A stretch of 64,000 nucleotides of DNA from Cordylochernes scorpioides (GCA_030710605.1 CP092884.1:19635483-19699482), one strand, 5' to 3'; positions 41,801-52,101 are shown, counted from the first letter of the stretch. Notes: generated from the sequence alone by a model not told the origin. A program made the numbers and translations.

Positions 41801-41866
41801 TTCAATATAATCTAACATATCATTTTTTAGCTTAACCTAATTCTTCATTTAACCTATTTCAACTTT
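38843..41866. other. Intronic DNA without recognisable genes
   Basis: Short low-complexity repeats (CGGGATTTTGAT/CGGAATTTCG words, 38865-38995) and AT-rich sequence. I find no exon or transposase. Open frames here, for example near 39038-39253 and 41221-41421, have no family resemblance or good splice context. Confidence 0.5.
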
Positions 41867-42021
41867 CTTCAAATTAAAGACACTTCGTCCAGTAAATCTT
41901 TTTTATTGTCTCGACGTTTCGACAAAAATATTTTGTCCTCGTCAGGAGCGAACAAAAGATTTTTGTTGAAACTTTGAGTCAATAAAAAAGATTTACTGGC
42001 CGAAGTGTCTTTAATTTGAAG
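41867..42021. repeat. Palindromic repeat with a hammerhead-like core
   Basis: CTTCAAATTAAAGACACTTC at the left and its complement at the right end (42021), with arms of about 65 bp each including CCAGTAAATCTTTTTTATTG. It lies 11 bp from the Mag-like element target site. Confidence 0.85.
41903..41950 (-). ncRNA. Hammerhead-like core with a one-base defect in stem II
   Basis: Minus strand CTGACGA (41945-41939), GGACAAAA with TTTTTGTC as stem II, then GAAACGTCGAG (41920 down). The G10.1-C11.1 register is broken because one C is missing before GAAA. The other arm has lost CTGANGA. It resembles the hammerheads in Penelope-like termini; probably dead. Confidence 0.5.
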
Positions 42022-42037
42022 AACTATGAATGCCAGC

Positions 42038-42254
42038 TGATCTGTGATATATTATTACTCTACTCTGTGTTATTGATCATCATCTTGTAAACAACAATTT
42101 ACATATAATCGTTTTGTAAAAAGATTAATAAATTAATTAGAGTTGCTTAAGAATAGTGTATCTTTTCATTTATCTGCATATATATATTTAAAGTGCAATT
42201 TCTTATAATAATAATTTTCACCATTAATAGTTAACAATCAATAGAAACGTATCA
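42038..42254 (+). repeat. Mag-like element 5' LTR
   Basis: 217 bp, TG...CA, same as 46103-46319. Confidence 0.95.
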
Positions 42255-42280
42255 AATGGCGACGAAGAATTAACGTAAGT

Positions 42281-45200
42281 ATGGCCACCACTAATTCAAA
42301 TTTTCCAAGGTTTCGCGAAGGCGAAGATCTAAATTGTTATTTGGAACAATTAGAAGAATGTTTTAAATTGAACAAAACATTAGAAGCAGACAAAGTATCT
42401 GTGTTATTAACGTCTATTGATGTTAATGTTTATAAGACTTTGCGCGATTTGTTGGTACCCAGAAGGCCAAGTGACCTTAAATATAAACTTTTGGTAGAGG
42501 TTTTAACCAACCATTTATATCCAATGAAAAATAAGCACTTTGAAAGATATTTATTTCATAAGATTGTACAAAAAGAAAATGAGCCTGTGGGAAAATTTGT
42601 TTTGAGGCTTAAATCTCAGGCAGACAAGTGCAAATTTACTGACATAAATGAAAATTTGTGTGATCAATTTGTAAGTGGTTGCTTCGATGAAGCTACGCTT
42701 AAAAGGCTGCTAAGTGAACCATTTTTAACGTTTGATAGTGCAATAATTATTGCAAATTCTGTAGAGGCAGCGAAGTCACAAGTAAATTTGATGAAAAATC
42801 CTGGTCATGATATTGATAATTTGAAAGCCAGATCTAAAAATTTTAAATTCCCATGTAAATACAATAATCCTTGCAAAATTTGTGGAAAGTCTAACCACGA
42901 TACGAAGTTATGCAAATTTAAAAATGCTCAATGTTATATTTGTAATAAGAAAGGGCACATTGCTCCAGTGTGTTGGAATAAAAAATCGGCCCAAAATTCT
43001 GGAATGAATAAACCCAATCAGAATAAATTGAATACTATTCAGTGCAACACATTAGAAAACGCACCAAAAATAATGGTAAACGTTAAGATTGAAGATGCAG
43101 ACACTATAATGGAGGTTGACACTGGTGCAGACGTGTCTGTAGTTTCAAAGAAATTTTTTCTTACAAATCTCAAAAATGTCACTCTAGAGAAATACAGTGG
43201 ACATTTGAAAAGTTTTTCAGGAAATATGATACCAGTTTTTGGAAAATGCTTGGTAAATGTTAGTTACAAAAACTATCAGGAAAAACTACCCCTAATTGTG
43301 ACAGGCCAGTTTAATAACCAAACGCCGTTACTGGGCAGAAATTGGATAAGAATTTTAAAAGCTGATTGGCCCAATTGCGTTTTTGATATCTGTAATAATA
43401 TAAATGTAATTTCAAAGTTAGAACTGTTTTTAGAAGTATATAAGAGAGTATTTGAAAATAAAGATTTACCAATTCAAGGCATTAAAGGTTCAATATCATT
43501 GAGGCCAAATGCTAAGCCCAAATTTTTTAAATTTAGACCAGTACCCTTTTCCATTAAAGAGAAGATAGACAAAGAACTAGACAGACTTGAAAAAAGTCAA
43601 ATAATTGAAAAAGTTAATGCTAGTGATTGGTCTACGCCTTTAGTAACGGTAATAAAGTCAAATGGAGAACTACGTTTGTGTGGTGATTTTAAAAATACTT
43701 TGAATAATTGCATTGAAGATGAGAAATATCCATTACCTACTATAGAAACTATGTTGGGAAATCTAGGAGGAAACAAGATTTTTACCAAATTGGATCTCTC
43801 CTCCGCATATCATCAAATTGAAATGGATGAAGCATCAAAAAATCTGCTAGTGGTATCTACCCATAGAGGACTTTACCGATACAATAGATTGCCTTTTGGC
43901 ATCAGTCCAGCTTCAGCCATTTTCCAGAGGTGTATGGACAGCCTTTTTCATGATGTTCCCAACACGGTGATATACTTAGATGATATTTTCATTGGTTCTA
44001 AAGATGAACAAGAACATTACAGAATTTTAAAAATAATCTTCGATAAATTGAAAGAGCTAAATTTCACCCTTAATAAAGAAAAATGCTTATTTTTAAAAAA
44101 AGACATTTGTTTTCTAGGTCATATTATAAATGAAGATGGTGTTAGACCAGATTCAAAGAAATTGGAGGCATTAGAAAGGTGTAAAAAGCCTTTCGACAAA
44201 ACATCATTGAAGAGTTTTCTAGGGATGTTGAGCTTCTATTCAAAATACATACCTAATATGTCAACCTTGGCTGGTCCTCTTTATCAACTCCTAAAGAAGG
44301 ACAATCGTTGGAAATGGTCTAGCCAATGCGAAAAGGCATTTCTGAATTTGAAGTTAACTCTATTAAATTCCCAGGCGCTTATTCACTATTCAATGAAGCT
44401 TCCATTAACTTTAACCTGCGATGCATCTGCCTATGGCATAAGTGGGGTCTTGTGTCATATTGTGGAAGGGGAAGAGAAGCCAATCACCTTTGTTTCCAGA
44501 ACATTGTCAAGTGCAGAAGTCAAATACTCTCAGACTGAGAAAGAAGCACTTGCTATTGTGTTTGCAACTTCCAAACTGAGACAATACTTGTTTGGGAGAA
44601 AATTTGTGTTAAAGAGTGATCATAAAGCTTTAACGACTGTTTTTGGAAACAAAAGACTTCTTCCGCCTTTAATTGCAAATCGTTTGCATAGGTGGGCTTT
44701 AGAGTTGTCAAATTTCGATTTCGATATTAGATATACAAATAAAGATACCATGCTCTGTGCGGATGCATTTTCAAGACTTCCACTTGAGGAAATGAATTCA
44801 AGGGAAGACAACATTGATTTGGTGACACATGATATATCATTTTTAAATGTAACTCCATTGGACCACCTCATTATTGAAGAAGAAACCAATAAAGATCCGG
44901 TTTTAAATAAGCTCAAGGAATATCTATTAGAAGACCCTCAGTTAGCAAAAAAGGATGAAACAATGAAACCATTCCTTTCAAAATTGGAAAATTTTTCTGT
45001 ACTGCAGGGATGCATTTTTGTTGATTCTAGGGCAGTGATTCCAAGTACCTGTCAAGATCAAATGTTGAAGTTACTTCATCAAAGTCATATAGGAATCAAT
45101 CGCATGAAATCTCTAGCCAGATCATCGGTTTGGTGGCCAAAAATGGATAGTCAAATTGAAGAGTTTGTGAAGGAATGTTCTCCCTGTATGCATCATCAGA

Positions 45201-45748
45201 CAGCTCCTCCTGCTGAGAACACACCTTGGCCCAGGACTAACCAACCGTGGCAGCGAGTTCATGTTGACCATTTCTATTTCAGAGGTGATTGTTATTTATT
45301 AGTAGTAGATGCAAATTCAAATTGGATTGAAGTATTCCCAGTTAGAGGTACTACTTCGCAAGAAAATATTAAGCTACTACGGGAGTGTTTCGCCAGGTAT
45401 GGATTACCGCAATGCTTAGTATCTGACAATGGCCCCCCCTTCAATTCGATTGAATTTAAGGAGTTCTTACGGAAAAATAATGTATACCACTTAACCTCGC
45501 CAGCATATAATCCCTCGTCTAACGGAATTGCTGAAGTTTCGGTAAGAATAATAAAAAAATCTCTGGAAAAGTCGTTAGAAGAATCTCCAAACTCAAATAT
45601 GGACTGTATTTTACAAAATGTTCTGTTTAATTATAGAAATACGCCTACCTCTTTAGATAAGCCTCCTGTAGAACGTCTCCTAAGTTATGTGCCTAGAACA
45701 TTTGTAAATTGCTTGAACTCTGAATTTATCCAGAAGACTTTTGGGTGA
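42281..45748 (+). CDS. Mag-like Gag-Pol polyprotein up to an in-frame TGA
   Basis: 1155 codons from the ATG 27 bases after the LTR. Gag: NFPRFREGEDLNCYLEQLEE start, GKFVLRLKSQADKCKF, then two zinc knuckles CKICGKSNHDTKLC and CYICNKKGHIAPVC (about 198-232). Protease: EVDTGADVSVVS (about 283). RT: ELRLCGDFKNTLNNCI and the catalytic box IYLDDIFIGS (about 564), with PFGISPASAIFQRCMD between. RNase H: LTCDASAYGISGVL (about 711) and LKSDHKALTTVFG. Integrase: HQSHIGINRM ... CSPC zinc finger (about 932-970), then VDHFYFRG, LVSDNGPPFN and NGIAEVSVRI for D, D and E (about 997, 1049, 1085). Gag and Pol share one frame, usual for Mag. Confidence 0.95.
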   Translation: MATTNSNFPRFREGEDLNCYLEQLEECFKLNKTLEADKVSVLLTSIDVNVYKTLRDLLVPRRPSDLKYKLLVEVLTNHLYPMKNKHFERYLFHKIVQKENEPVGKFVLRLKSQADKCKFTDINENLCDQFVSGCFDEATLKRLLSEPFLTFDSAIIIANSVEAAKSQVNLMKNPGHDIDNLKARSKNFKFPCKYNNPCKICGKSNHDTKLCKFKNAQCYICNKKGHIAPVCWNKKSAQNSGMNKPNQNKLNTIQCNTLENAPKIMVNVKIEDADTIMEVDTGADVSVVSKKFFLTNLKNVTLEKYSGHLKSFSGNMIPVFGKCLVNVSYKNYQEKLPLIVTGQFNNQTPLLGRNWIRILKADWPNCVFDICNNINVISKLELFLEVYKRVFENKDLPIQGIKGSISLRPNAKPKFFKFRPVPFSIKEKIDKELDRLEKSQIIEKVNASDWSTPLVTVIKSNGELRLCGDFKNTLNNCIEDEKYPLPTIETMLGNLGGNKIFTKLDLSSAYHQIEMDEASKNLLVVSTHRGLYRYNRLPFGISPASAIFQRCMDSLFHDVPNTVIYLDDIFIGSKDEQEHYRILKIIFDKLKELNFTLNKEKCLFLKKDICFLGHIINEDGVRPDSKKLEALERCKKPFDKTSLKSFLGMLSFYSKYIPNMSTLAGPLYQLLKKDNRWKWSSQCEKAFLNLKLTLLNSQALIHYSMKLPLTLTCDASAYGISGVLCHIVEGEEKPITFVSRTLSSAEVKYSQTEKEALAIVFATSKLRQYLFGRKFVLKSDHKALTTVFGNKRLLPPLIANRLHRWALELSNFDFDIRYTNKDTMLCADAFSRLPLEEMNSREDNIDLVTHDISFLNVTPLDHLIIEEETNKDPVLNKLKEYLLEDPQLAKKDETMKPFLSKLENFSVLQGCIFVDSRAVIPSTCQDQMLKLLHQSHIGINRMKSLARSSVWWPKMDSQIEEFVKECSPCMHHQTAPPAENTPWPRTNQPWQRVHVDHFYFRGDCYLLVVDANSNWIEVFPVRGTTSQENIKLLRECFARYGLPQCLVSDNGPPFNSIEFKEFLRKNNVYHLTSPAYNPSSNGIAEVSVRIIKKSLEKSLEESPNSNMDCILQNVLFNYRNTPTSLDKPPVERLLSYVPRTFVNCLNSEFIQKTFG

Positions 45749-46105
45749 AATGAGTGTCGAAGGCGACATTTTCAAGTTGGAGATAAAGTGCTGTTTACTA
45801 GAGTAATACAAAATAGGCGCAAATGGTTCAAGGCCCAGGTGATACGACGACTAGGTTACAATGTTTATCTAGTAAAGAACCTAAAAGGCACATTTAAAGT
45901 GCATGTCAATCAGATGAGGACAGGTTCAGATACCAAATATGCTGAAGATTCTGATTGGACCTTGGACAACGCAGGAGCAGGACCTCACCGACTGGAACAA
46001 GACCCTCAAATTTCCACGACACCTCCACCTAGGAGATCTACCCGACCTCGACGCCCTCCTTGCCGGTTTTCTCCATCTATGAACAATATAAGGAAGGAGG
46101 AGTGA
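45749..46105 (+). CDS. Integrase C-terminal tail in the same frame beyond the TGA
   Basis: The TGA at 45746-45748 is followed in the same frame by NECRRRHFQVGDKVLFTRVI then WFKAQVIRRLGYNVYLVKNL and HVNQMRTG, the SH3-like integrase tail, ending at 46105 just inside the 3' LTR. Because the frame is kept and everything else is intact, this is either one recent nonsense change or stop-codon readthrough. One copy cannot distinguish them. Confidence 0.8.
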   Translation, partial: NECRRRHFQVGDKVLFTRVIQNRRKWFKAQVIRRLGYNVYLVKNLKGTFKVHVNQMRTGSDTKYAEDSDWTLDNAGAGPHRLEQDPQISTTPPPRRSTRPRRPPCRFSPSMNNIRKEE

Positions 46106-46319
46106 TCTGTGATATATTATTACTCTACTCTGTGTTATTGATCATCATCTTGTAAACAACAATTTACATATAATCGTTTTGTAAAAAGATTAATAAATTA
46201 ATTAGAGTTGCTTAAGAATAGTGTATCTTTTCATTTATCTGCATATATATATTTAAAGTGCAATTTCTTATAATAATAATTTTCACCATTAATAGTTAAC
46301 AATCAATAGAAACGTATCA
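46103..46319 (+). repeat. Mag-like element 3' LTR
   Basis: 217 bp, preceded by a purine-rich tract ATAAGGAAGGAGGAG, the likely plus-strand primer. Confidence 0.95.
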
Positions 46320-46324
46320 CCAGC

Positions 46325-46597
46325 CAGGCAGCGTCTATTTTTACGAAATTTCAACTTTATTTGATCTAACTTAACCCCCTTCTCAATCAAAGGTAACGTA
46401 ACATGACCTATCTTAGCCTACCCTAAATTTGCTTTACCTAACCTAAGTTATCAAATGTACACAAGATACTCTAGAACAGCTTCTGGCAACCTCCCGATTC
46501 TTTACTAAGTATGGGACATGAAACGCTCACCCAGTTAGTTTAGTAATCAGACCATACTCTTGGAGTACTTGTCCAACATGATATTTTAATGGAATTA
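46325..46597. other. Intronic stretch with CCTAACC-like words
   Basis: Degenerate AACCTAACCTAA-like words (about 46360-46450). No element identified. Confidence 0.4.
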
Positions 46598-47417
46598 ATA
46601 GCTGAATGACCCGGGCAACGCGGGTTTTACCCGATTAAATGTTTTTATTTAAATACTATTCGTTGCAATTATAAATAGTCACCGTGGATGTCACTCTTGT
46701 GAAACGTCCCGCTCCAAACTTTGTGTGTTTTTGAAATATAAAAATAAAAATGTGAATTTTCACAACGATATTTGAGAATTTTATTATTTTGATTTTCAAA
46801 TATTTTTCGTTGCAATTATAAATTGGCGCCGTGAATGTCACTCTTGTGAAACGTCTTGCTCCAAACTTTGTGTCTGAGAAGCGATATTTTTATAGTGAGA
46901 TGATCTGGCTTTGTGTCTTCTGCTCGAATGAATTCCTGCATAATAAAAATGAACTGGCTTCATCCGTGGTCTCTGCTCTTTGATTTTTTTACGAAATAAT
47001 TTTGTATCTGATAATCAAACATGATGCAGAAATATTGTCATCATTTTCTGACTAAAAAACAACTATTTTTGCTCAGAACCTATCAATTTCAATTTTTCTT
47101 GGCTAAAAATTCGATAAATATCTCTTCCAGATTTTTCTCTATGTCCTGTTAAAACACGTTTTACATTAACATTAGGTCAGCTGATATTACCTCCTATCTT
47201 CACCGCTAGAGGCGCTGCTTGCGAGCGAAAGGGCAAATTTGCAACGCAATTTGAAAATACCTCGAAGAATATTCGGGATAGAGACCTGAAATTTTCGCTA
47301 TAAGTTTTTACAGATTCTAATATATATACTGTTAAAATTTTAGTGAGAATAGTTACGTATTGTGGACGTGTATATCCACACATACATACAAACACTGACT
47401 TTTATATATGTAGGGAT
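46598..47417 (-). mobile_element. Helentron/HINE-like element, minus orientation
   Basis: The left end TAGCTGAATGACCCGGGCAA CGCGGG and the right end CACTGACTTTTATATATGTA GGGA are the complements of the ends at 6631-7622. The middle shares GAGGCGCTGCTTGCGAGCGA and AAACGTCCCGCTCCAAACTT. It has a duplicated tail module (46660-46700 and 46805-46860). No tRNA insert is recognisable here. Confidence 0.6.
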
Positions 47418-47947
47418 TAGCGAGATAGCGTGTTAGGGTAAACGCGTTTTCCCCTCTTCCTGATGAATAATTCTCGCAAATGAAATTTACAAAGTTGGCT
47501 TATGACTTTTTACACGAGTTTTCGTCGTGTTGCCACTGTCCTCCAATTAAGCAGCGCGACCTCTCCTTGGGAATCCATCGGAATAATGACCACGACACGT
47601 GACCCACTAATTCTGACCAATCTCTTAATGGTGTTCGTTTGGTGCGGATCGATACCGCGGTCGGTCGTCTGGCGCAGAGTCGATTGCTTCGTCTGTCAAA
47701 TATTCCACACTAATCGCGGCACCAGCCTATTGGCCACTGGAACATATACCGAGTATAGGGGTAATCCATGATGATCACGGCGTGTAAGAGCCTTGCTACT
47801 ACTGGTATCTTAAATATATTACTTCTCTAAATATATATATTTATATATAATTTGTTTATAAATTCTGTATTTTAATATATATGTGCTTGTCAAATTATAT
47901 TGACAAACATTTTCAGTTTTTTTCTGATCAGTTTTTAGCGAGAAGAA

Positions 47948-48342
47948 TGTTGTCCTCGTTTGTTAGGGAACCAATCTCTCACGCCGTCTCATTGGACGAA
48001 TGTGGCCATGTCTGTATATAAGAGGAGACTAAGGGAATGCGAGGGGGGCCCAGAGCGTGGAGAATTGGCGTGGAGACGCTTAAAGTGTTTTTCTGCGTGA
48101 TTTTTCCGTCTCTGGCTGTTCTCTTCGCATCCCTGTGTGACCCCAGTCCGATCCCTACCAACGTTACAATAAAGATAAATATTTTTTGTTTTATTTTACC
48201 AATTGCGAGTTTCATTTACCTCCTTCTTGTTGTTGGTGTTGTACTCTTGAGTGTACGCTTTTCTGTGCATTAAGTTACATTTACTTTAGGCCCTAGTATA
48301 TTCCTTTTTTGTGTGATAACCCGTAAAAGTTAACTTTTGTCA
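47948..48342 (+). mobile_element. Probable 5' LTR and primer site of a truncated gypsy-type element
   Basis: TATA-like TGTATATAAGAGGAG at about 48013, AATAAAG at about 48169, and an end ...TTTTGTCA at 48342. A primer site follows directly, TTGGCGAGCCTGCCAGGATT (48343-48362). The left boundary (TGTTGTCC) is a guess. No second LTR is visible. Confidence 0.6.
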
Positions 48343-48417
48343 TTGGCGAGCCTGCCAGGATTACTGGTGTTTGCATGTGTAAATTCCTGTAATTTTTTAC
48401 GTGTGTTTTTTCTCTGA

Positions 48418-49453
48418 TTGAGTGGTTTATTATTATTATTATTGTACTCCATCATGTTTGTGAATTCTATGCTCAACTTGTCAGTGTTTAATGGGGTTGA
48501 TCTCGAGTCTTTCATTCGGGAAGTTGAGCTTAAAGCTCGAGTAGGCAAATGGGATCCTGAGGTAAAAGCACTGCTCATGTTCGAGGCTCTATTCCCTGAA
48601 GTTAGGTTGAGCTTAGAGGAGATGGGTATCCGTAACGATAGCAGTTTCGAAAGTATTGTTAGTAAACTGAACATATTGTACCCTAAAAAGGCGCGTGGTA
48701 TTAGGGAATGCCTTAAATTAATAGACGGTCTCAAACAGAGAGTTGGGGAAAGTCCTATGGTTTTTTAAAGATATATTCCTGGCCATTAGAGATAAACTAG
48801 AGTGCAGATTCGACGATAGCCTAGGGTTCGGAATCTTCCTCGAAAATGTGCTCGATAAGTATAGAGAGGCTATTGTTCGCAGTGAGGCCAAATCAATAGA
48901 CAAAGCAGTCAGTGCCATGGCCACGGTGGATAGTGTAGAACACCGTTGCAGCTTTATGAAAGGGGTATGTTCAGTAGAAGGGGTTGAAGAAATAAATAGC
49001 ATTAAGGGTAAGATGAAGATGCTTAGTACCAGTGTAAACAGGATGAAGCACGAAAATGAGCAGTGTATTAAATCCCTTAGAGGTGAGATAGAAAAACTTA
49101 CTAAATTGTTGTGCGAAATCAAGCTGAGTCCACCTGAGTGTAGATTAGGACATATAGCTAGTGATTGCTCAAGACAGTCTTCTATGTTTGCCAACCGCAA
49201 TACTCTTGACAATGATGAGATTGTGAACATACGTTCTTATGGCGGAGATCAGTTTGGAAATCTGCCAATAGTTAAGGTGAATATTAACGGCAATATGTGG
49301 CACCTGTTATATGATACAGGAAGCAAAGTCAATATTATTGATTCAGAAAAGTGCAAGGTCTTGAAGGAGAATTGGGACGATGTACTTAAAACATCACGTA
49401 TAGTGTCAGCGACAGGCCACGAGCAGACACTTTGTTGGGTGCAAGGAGGATAG
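48418..49453 (+). pseudogene. Gypsy-type Gag and protease start, truncated
   Basis: The first frame (to 48768) reads LSVFNGVDLESFIREVELKA and LLMFEALFPEVRLSLEEMG. A second frame, reached by a shift near 48750, contains LECRFDDSLGFGIFLENVLD, then a reduced knuckle CRLGHIASDC (one Cys pair short) and the protease motif LLYDTGSKVNIID (about 49310). It stops at 49453 without RT. The Gag type differs from both other gypsy elements in the window. It is a 5' fragment of a third gypsy family. Confidence 0.7.
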
Positions 49454-50133
49454 ATATGGTACCTTTTTTAATATTTTCTATTAATTCTTGAAGTTTTTAA
49501 AGAGGAAAAAATAAATATACTTTTATGAAGAAATTATGTTTATTTTAATAATAAAATTAAAGCAGATAATTTTAAGATATTATACAAACATATTTACAAT
49601 AAGGAAAAAACTAACCCGAGAGCATCTAGCTTCTCTGCCAAACAAAACTATTATCTTCTTTTTTTTTTTTTTACTAACAAGACATATGCAAATCCTCTAT
49701 TATTGATTAATCTGCCCCCATAATTTACATATATAAATTTACAAATTTTTTACAATTAAATTTAAAAATACAAATTTTTAAACAGTAGTATTTACAAATA
49801 TTAGAGTGTTTAACATTTAATACAAAGATGATCACCTCCAAAAATCGGCCCCATGATCATCATTTCTCATGATTTACAACACTGGTTGTACCATTAGCTC
49901 CATCTACACAAAGGTATAATGAGATAGAATGATATATACAGGACAACATAGTGAAGGAATTTACCGATGATGCAGAGTCCCTTGTCGACTTGTACAAGAA
50001 GTGGACTTCACACTCCCTCCTGCTTCGGGTCCAGTCTTGTCTGAAGATGAGTCTTGAATTAATTTGTAGATAGTTCATCTCCAAAACAGTTTCTCTATGA
50101 AACGACTTAGTTTCTCTTTAGATAAAGGTTTAG
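49454..50133. other. AT-rich stretch, possible 3' part of the Copia fragment
   Basis: Mostly AT-rich. 49860-50090 may belong to the Copia-like remnant that follows, but I can show nothing specific. Confidence 0.4.
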
Positions 50134-50520
50134 TTAGGGGAAGTCAGCTAAGTTTAAATTACTATTAATAAATTTCAAAGTGAATTCTTCTTCTTCAACA
50201 AGTTTTCGAATGAATTGTAGTCTGATATCAATATGCTTGGTTTTTATATTTTCTACACTTCTTACAGAAATATATAGCTGACTGATTGTCACAAAATTGA
50301 ATAGGTTTTCCCACATTAGGTAGTACGTCTATTTCTTTTAATATATTAAAATACTATATTGTTTCTTTTACATTTTCAGTTAAGGCTATAAATTCGGATT
50401 CCATAGAACTTAATACACTTTTGTTTTCTCGATTTCCATGTAAATGGGGTATCATCTAGATATAGTATGTATCCACTTGTAGAGCGTCGATAGCTGCCCA
50501 TCAGGATTATCATAAACATT
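50134..50520 (-). pseudogene. Copia-type RNase H fragment
   Basis: The minus strand reads GYILYLDDTPFTWKSRKQ, then SSMESEFIALTENVKETI with a stop, then IQFCDNQSAIYFC, TKHIDIRLQFIRKLVEEEEF and FINSNLNLADFP. W-S-KQ, SS-E-E-ALT, DN-SAI and KHIDIR-HFIR-V are the Copia (Pseudoviridae) RNase H blocks in order. At least two frameshifts and one stop are present. It is the only Copia sequence I find here. Confidence 0.85.
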
Positions 50521-50618
50521 ATACACGTTTACCTGAAATAAATAATAACAAAAATATAGATTTAGGTTGTGGGTTAGGGTGTAGATGGACATTGTCCAGG
50601 TCGTTACCATGGACTTAC

Positions 50619-50683
50619 CATGTTCTTATACTCGTCGAAGACTTTATGGTATTCTTCTTCATTATCTTCCCCCGGCTCGAATA
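50619..50683 (-). CDS. CFAP36-like: CFAP36-like ciliary protein, most upstream exon found
   Basis: 65 nt. The acceptor has a good pyrimidine tract (TGTGTTCTTGCAG). Two bases (TA) complete a codon, probably Val, then 21 codons follow: FEPGEDNEEEYHKVFDEYKN M. The donor is GTAAGTCC. It ends in phase 0 and runs directly into VDLMLGSHMEDLGI of the exon at 38463-38570. CFAP36 proteins have at this place a VF(D)-EEE-(x)Y-I(H)-EYK-LV segment, and the acidic EEEY then EYK layout agrees. The preceding exon must end in phase 1. I did not find it between 50684 and 64000, so it is probably outside the window or too short to see. Confidence 0.83.
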
Positions 50684-50750
50684 CTGCAAGAACACAGGGA
50701 CGTCTTGAGTAGGACAAGCATTAACATGGAATACCTGAATTTCTGAAAAA

Positions 50751-51150
50751 TCTATTCAAATTAGTCAGATACCGGACAATTTGTACGAATCCTAGAATAA
50801 TTCGATTGACAATCTTACGAATAATTACATTAACCAGATTAGAAATGCAATGGACATATTCGAAATGCGAATGGTGAGAGGAAAGTTGGAAAACTAAAGT
50901 CGAAACCATGGTGACTGCGTTTGCTATGAATCCAAGAAAACCTTGAAATCTATATTCAATTTAGTCAGACACCGGGCAATTTGTACGAATCCTGGAATAA
51001 TTCGATTGACAATCTTACGAATAATTACATTAACCAGATTAGAAATGCAATGACATATTAGGAATGCGAATGGTGACGAAAGTTGGAAAACTAAAGTCGA
51101 AACCATGGTTTGATTGCGTTTGCTATGAATCCAAGAAGACCTTGAAATCT
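50751..51150. repeat. 200-bp tandem duplication
   Basis: 50751-50950 and 50951-51150 share AATTTGTACGAATCCTGGAA-type sequence, AATTCGATTGACAATCTTAC and AAACTAAAGTCGAAACCATG, with a few changes. Confidence 0.88.
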
Positions 51151-51464
51151 CTTTTAATATCATACAGGAGATCTAATAGGGATGCGGACCGCAATATATA
51201 ATATGTTATAGGCAGAAAGAGATACTGTGTATTAATTAAATTTAAAAATAATGAGTATTACTATAATATACAACAAACATTAATATATGCTCAAGATCAA
51301 CTCGATCCTGGAAAACAATTCTCTTGTACAAAAAGAAAAGAAACATCCAGGGGAAAATTTAAATTTCGGAATGGCAGCAATTTTACAACAAACGTCTAAG
51401 CAAAATATACAACATCTGAATACTTCCCTCTATCAATGACTCCCAGATATTGAGCTGAACTCTG

Positions 51465-51590
51465 AAATATCAATGCAGTAAATAACTAGAGTATTTTCTC
51501 AGTTAAAGGGCGGCAAGGCGACTGGCGCGGATGAAGTACTAAAAGAATCAATTAAGGCTTTGCCCCTGGAAAACTGGAATAGCGGATGTA
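51465..51590 (+). pseudogene. LINE RT N-terminal fragment
   Basis: The frame reads RVFSQLKGGKATGADEVLKE then SIKALPLENWN, the start of a LINE RT domain (K-GKA-G-DE). It is immediately followed by a HINE-like terminus (GTACCCGGCTTCGCCCGGGT) near 51595-51620. Confidence 0.65.
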
Positions 51591-52030
51591 CCCGGCTTCG
51601 CCCGGGTTTTACCCGAGTAAAGGTTTGTCTAACGAATCTCTCGATAAAGTGAACATTTTTTCCCGGTCCCTTTAAAAATACTCGATAAGTTGAATAAAAT
51701 CAATATTAATTGGTTCCCTCGGTAATTGGAAGTTAAAGGAATAGTATCTTGCCTTGGAATTGTATCATTATTCTTGTCTCAAATAAATTGTCGTGTCATC
51801 CTGAATTTTGTCTTTCCTAATTTTATACATTACAAAATCATCGTATCATCATGATAATATTTAGAGCAGATTGTTGAATTATAACAGATATATTAGAATA
51901 TTTATCTTGATTACTTTTAGGCGAAAAGTTAATTCAAAAATTTTATTTGCTAGAAACCTTCCCAGTACTATCTACTTATATATTTGCCTTATTCTGTCTG
52001 TCTGAAGCTCACGGATGGGATTTTTCATAA

Positions 52031-52101
52031 CCATCGGTGTTTCAGTGGTAGAATGCTCGCCTGCCACGCGGGCGGCCCGGGTTCGATTCCCGGCCGATGC
52101 A
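52031..52101 (+). tRNA. tRNA-Gly(GCC)-like gene in a HINE-like unit (first copy)
   Basis: 71 nt with cloverleaf potential: D-arm region, anticodon arm CTCGCCTGCCACGCGGG with GCC, T-arm GGTTCGATTCC, discriminator A, then T11. The first acceptor pair is C-C instead of G-C, and the A box has one extra change (GTGTTTCAG for GTGGTTCAG). It is probably a pseudogene riding in the mobile unit, whose tail at 52141-52242 follows. Confidence 0.55.

Larger units (their letters stand above)
42038..46319 (+). mobile_element. Mag-like gypsy LTR retrotransposon, very young
   Basis: LTRs of 217 bp (42038-42254 and 46103-46319) start TGATCTGTGATATATTATTA and end ACGTATCA. I see no difference between them by eye. 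The 5-bp target CCAGC is duplicated at 42033-42037 and 46320-46324. The primer site begins TGGCGACGAAGAATTAACG just after the 5' LTR. One Gag-Pol frame fills the interior, with a single in-frame TGA near the end of integrase. It is the most recent insertion in the window by LTR identity. Confidence 0.96.
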
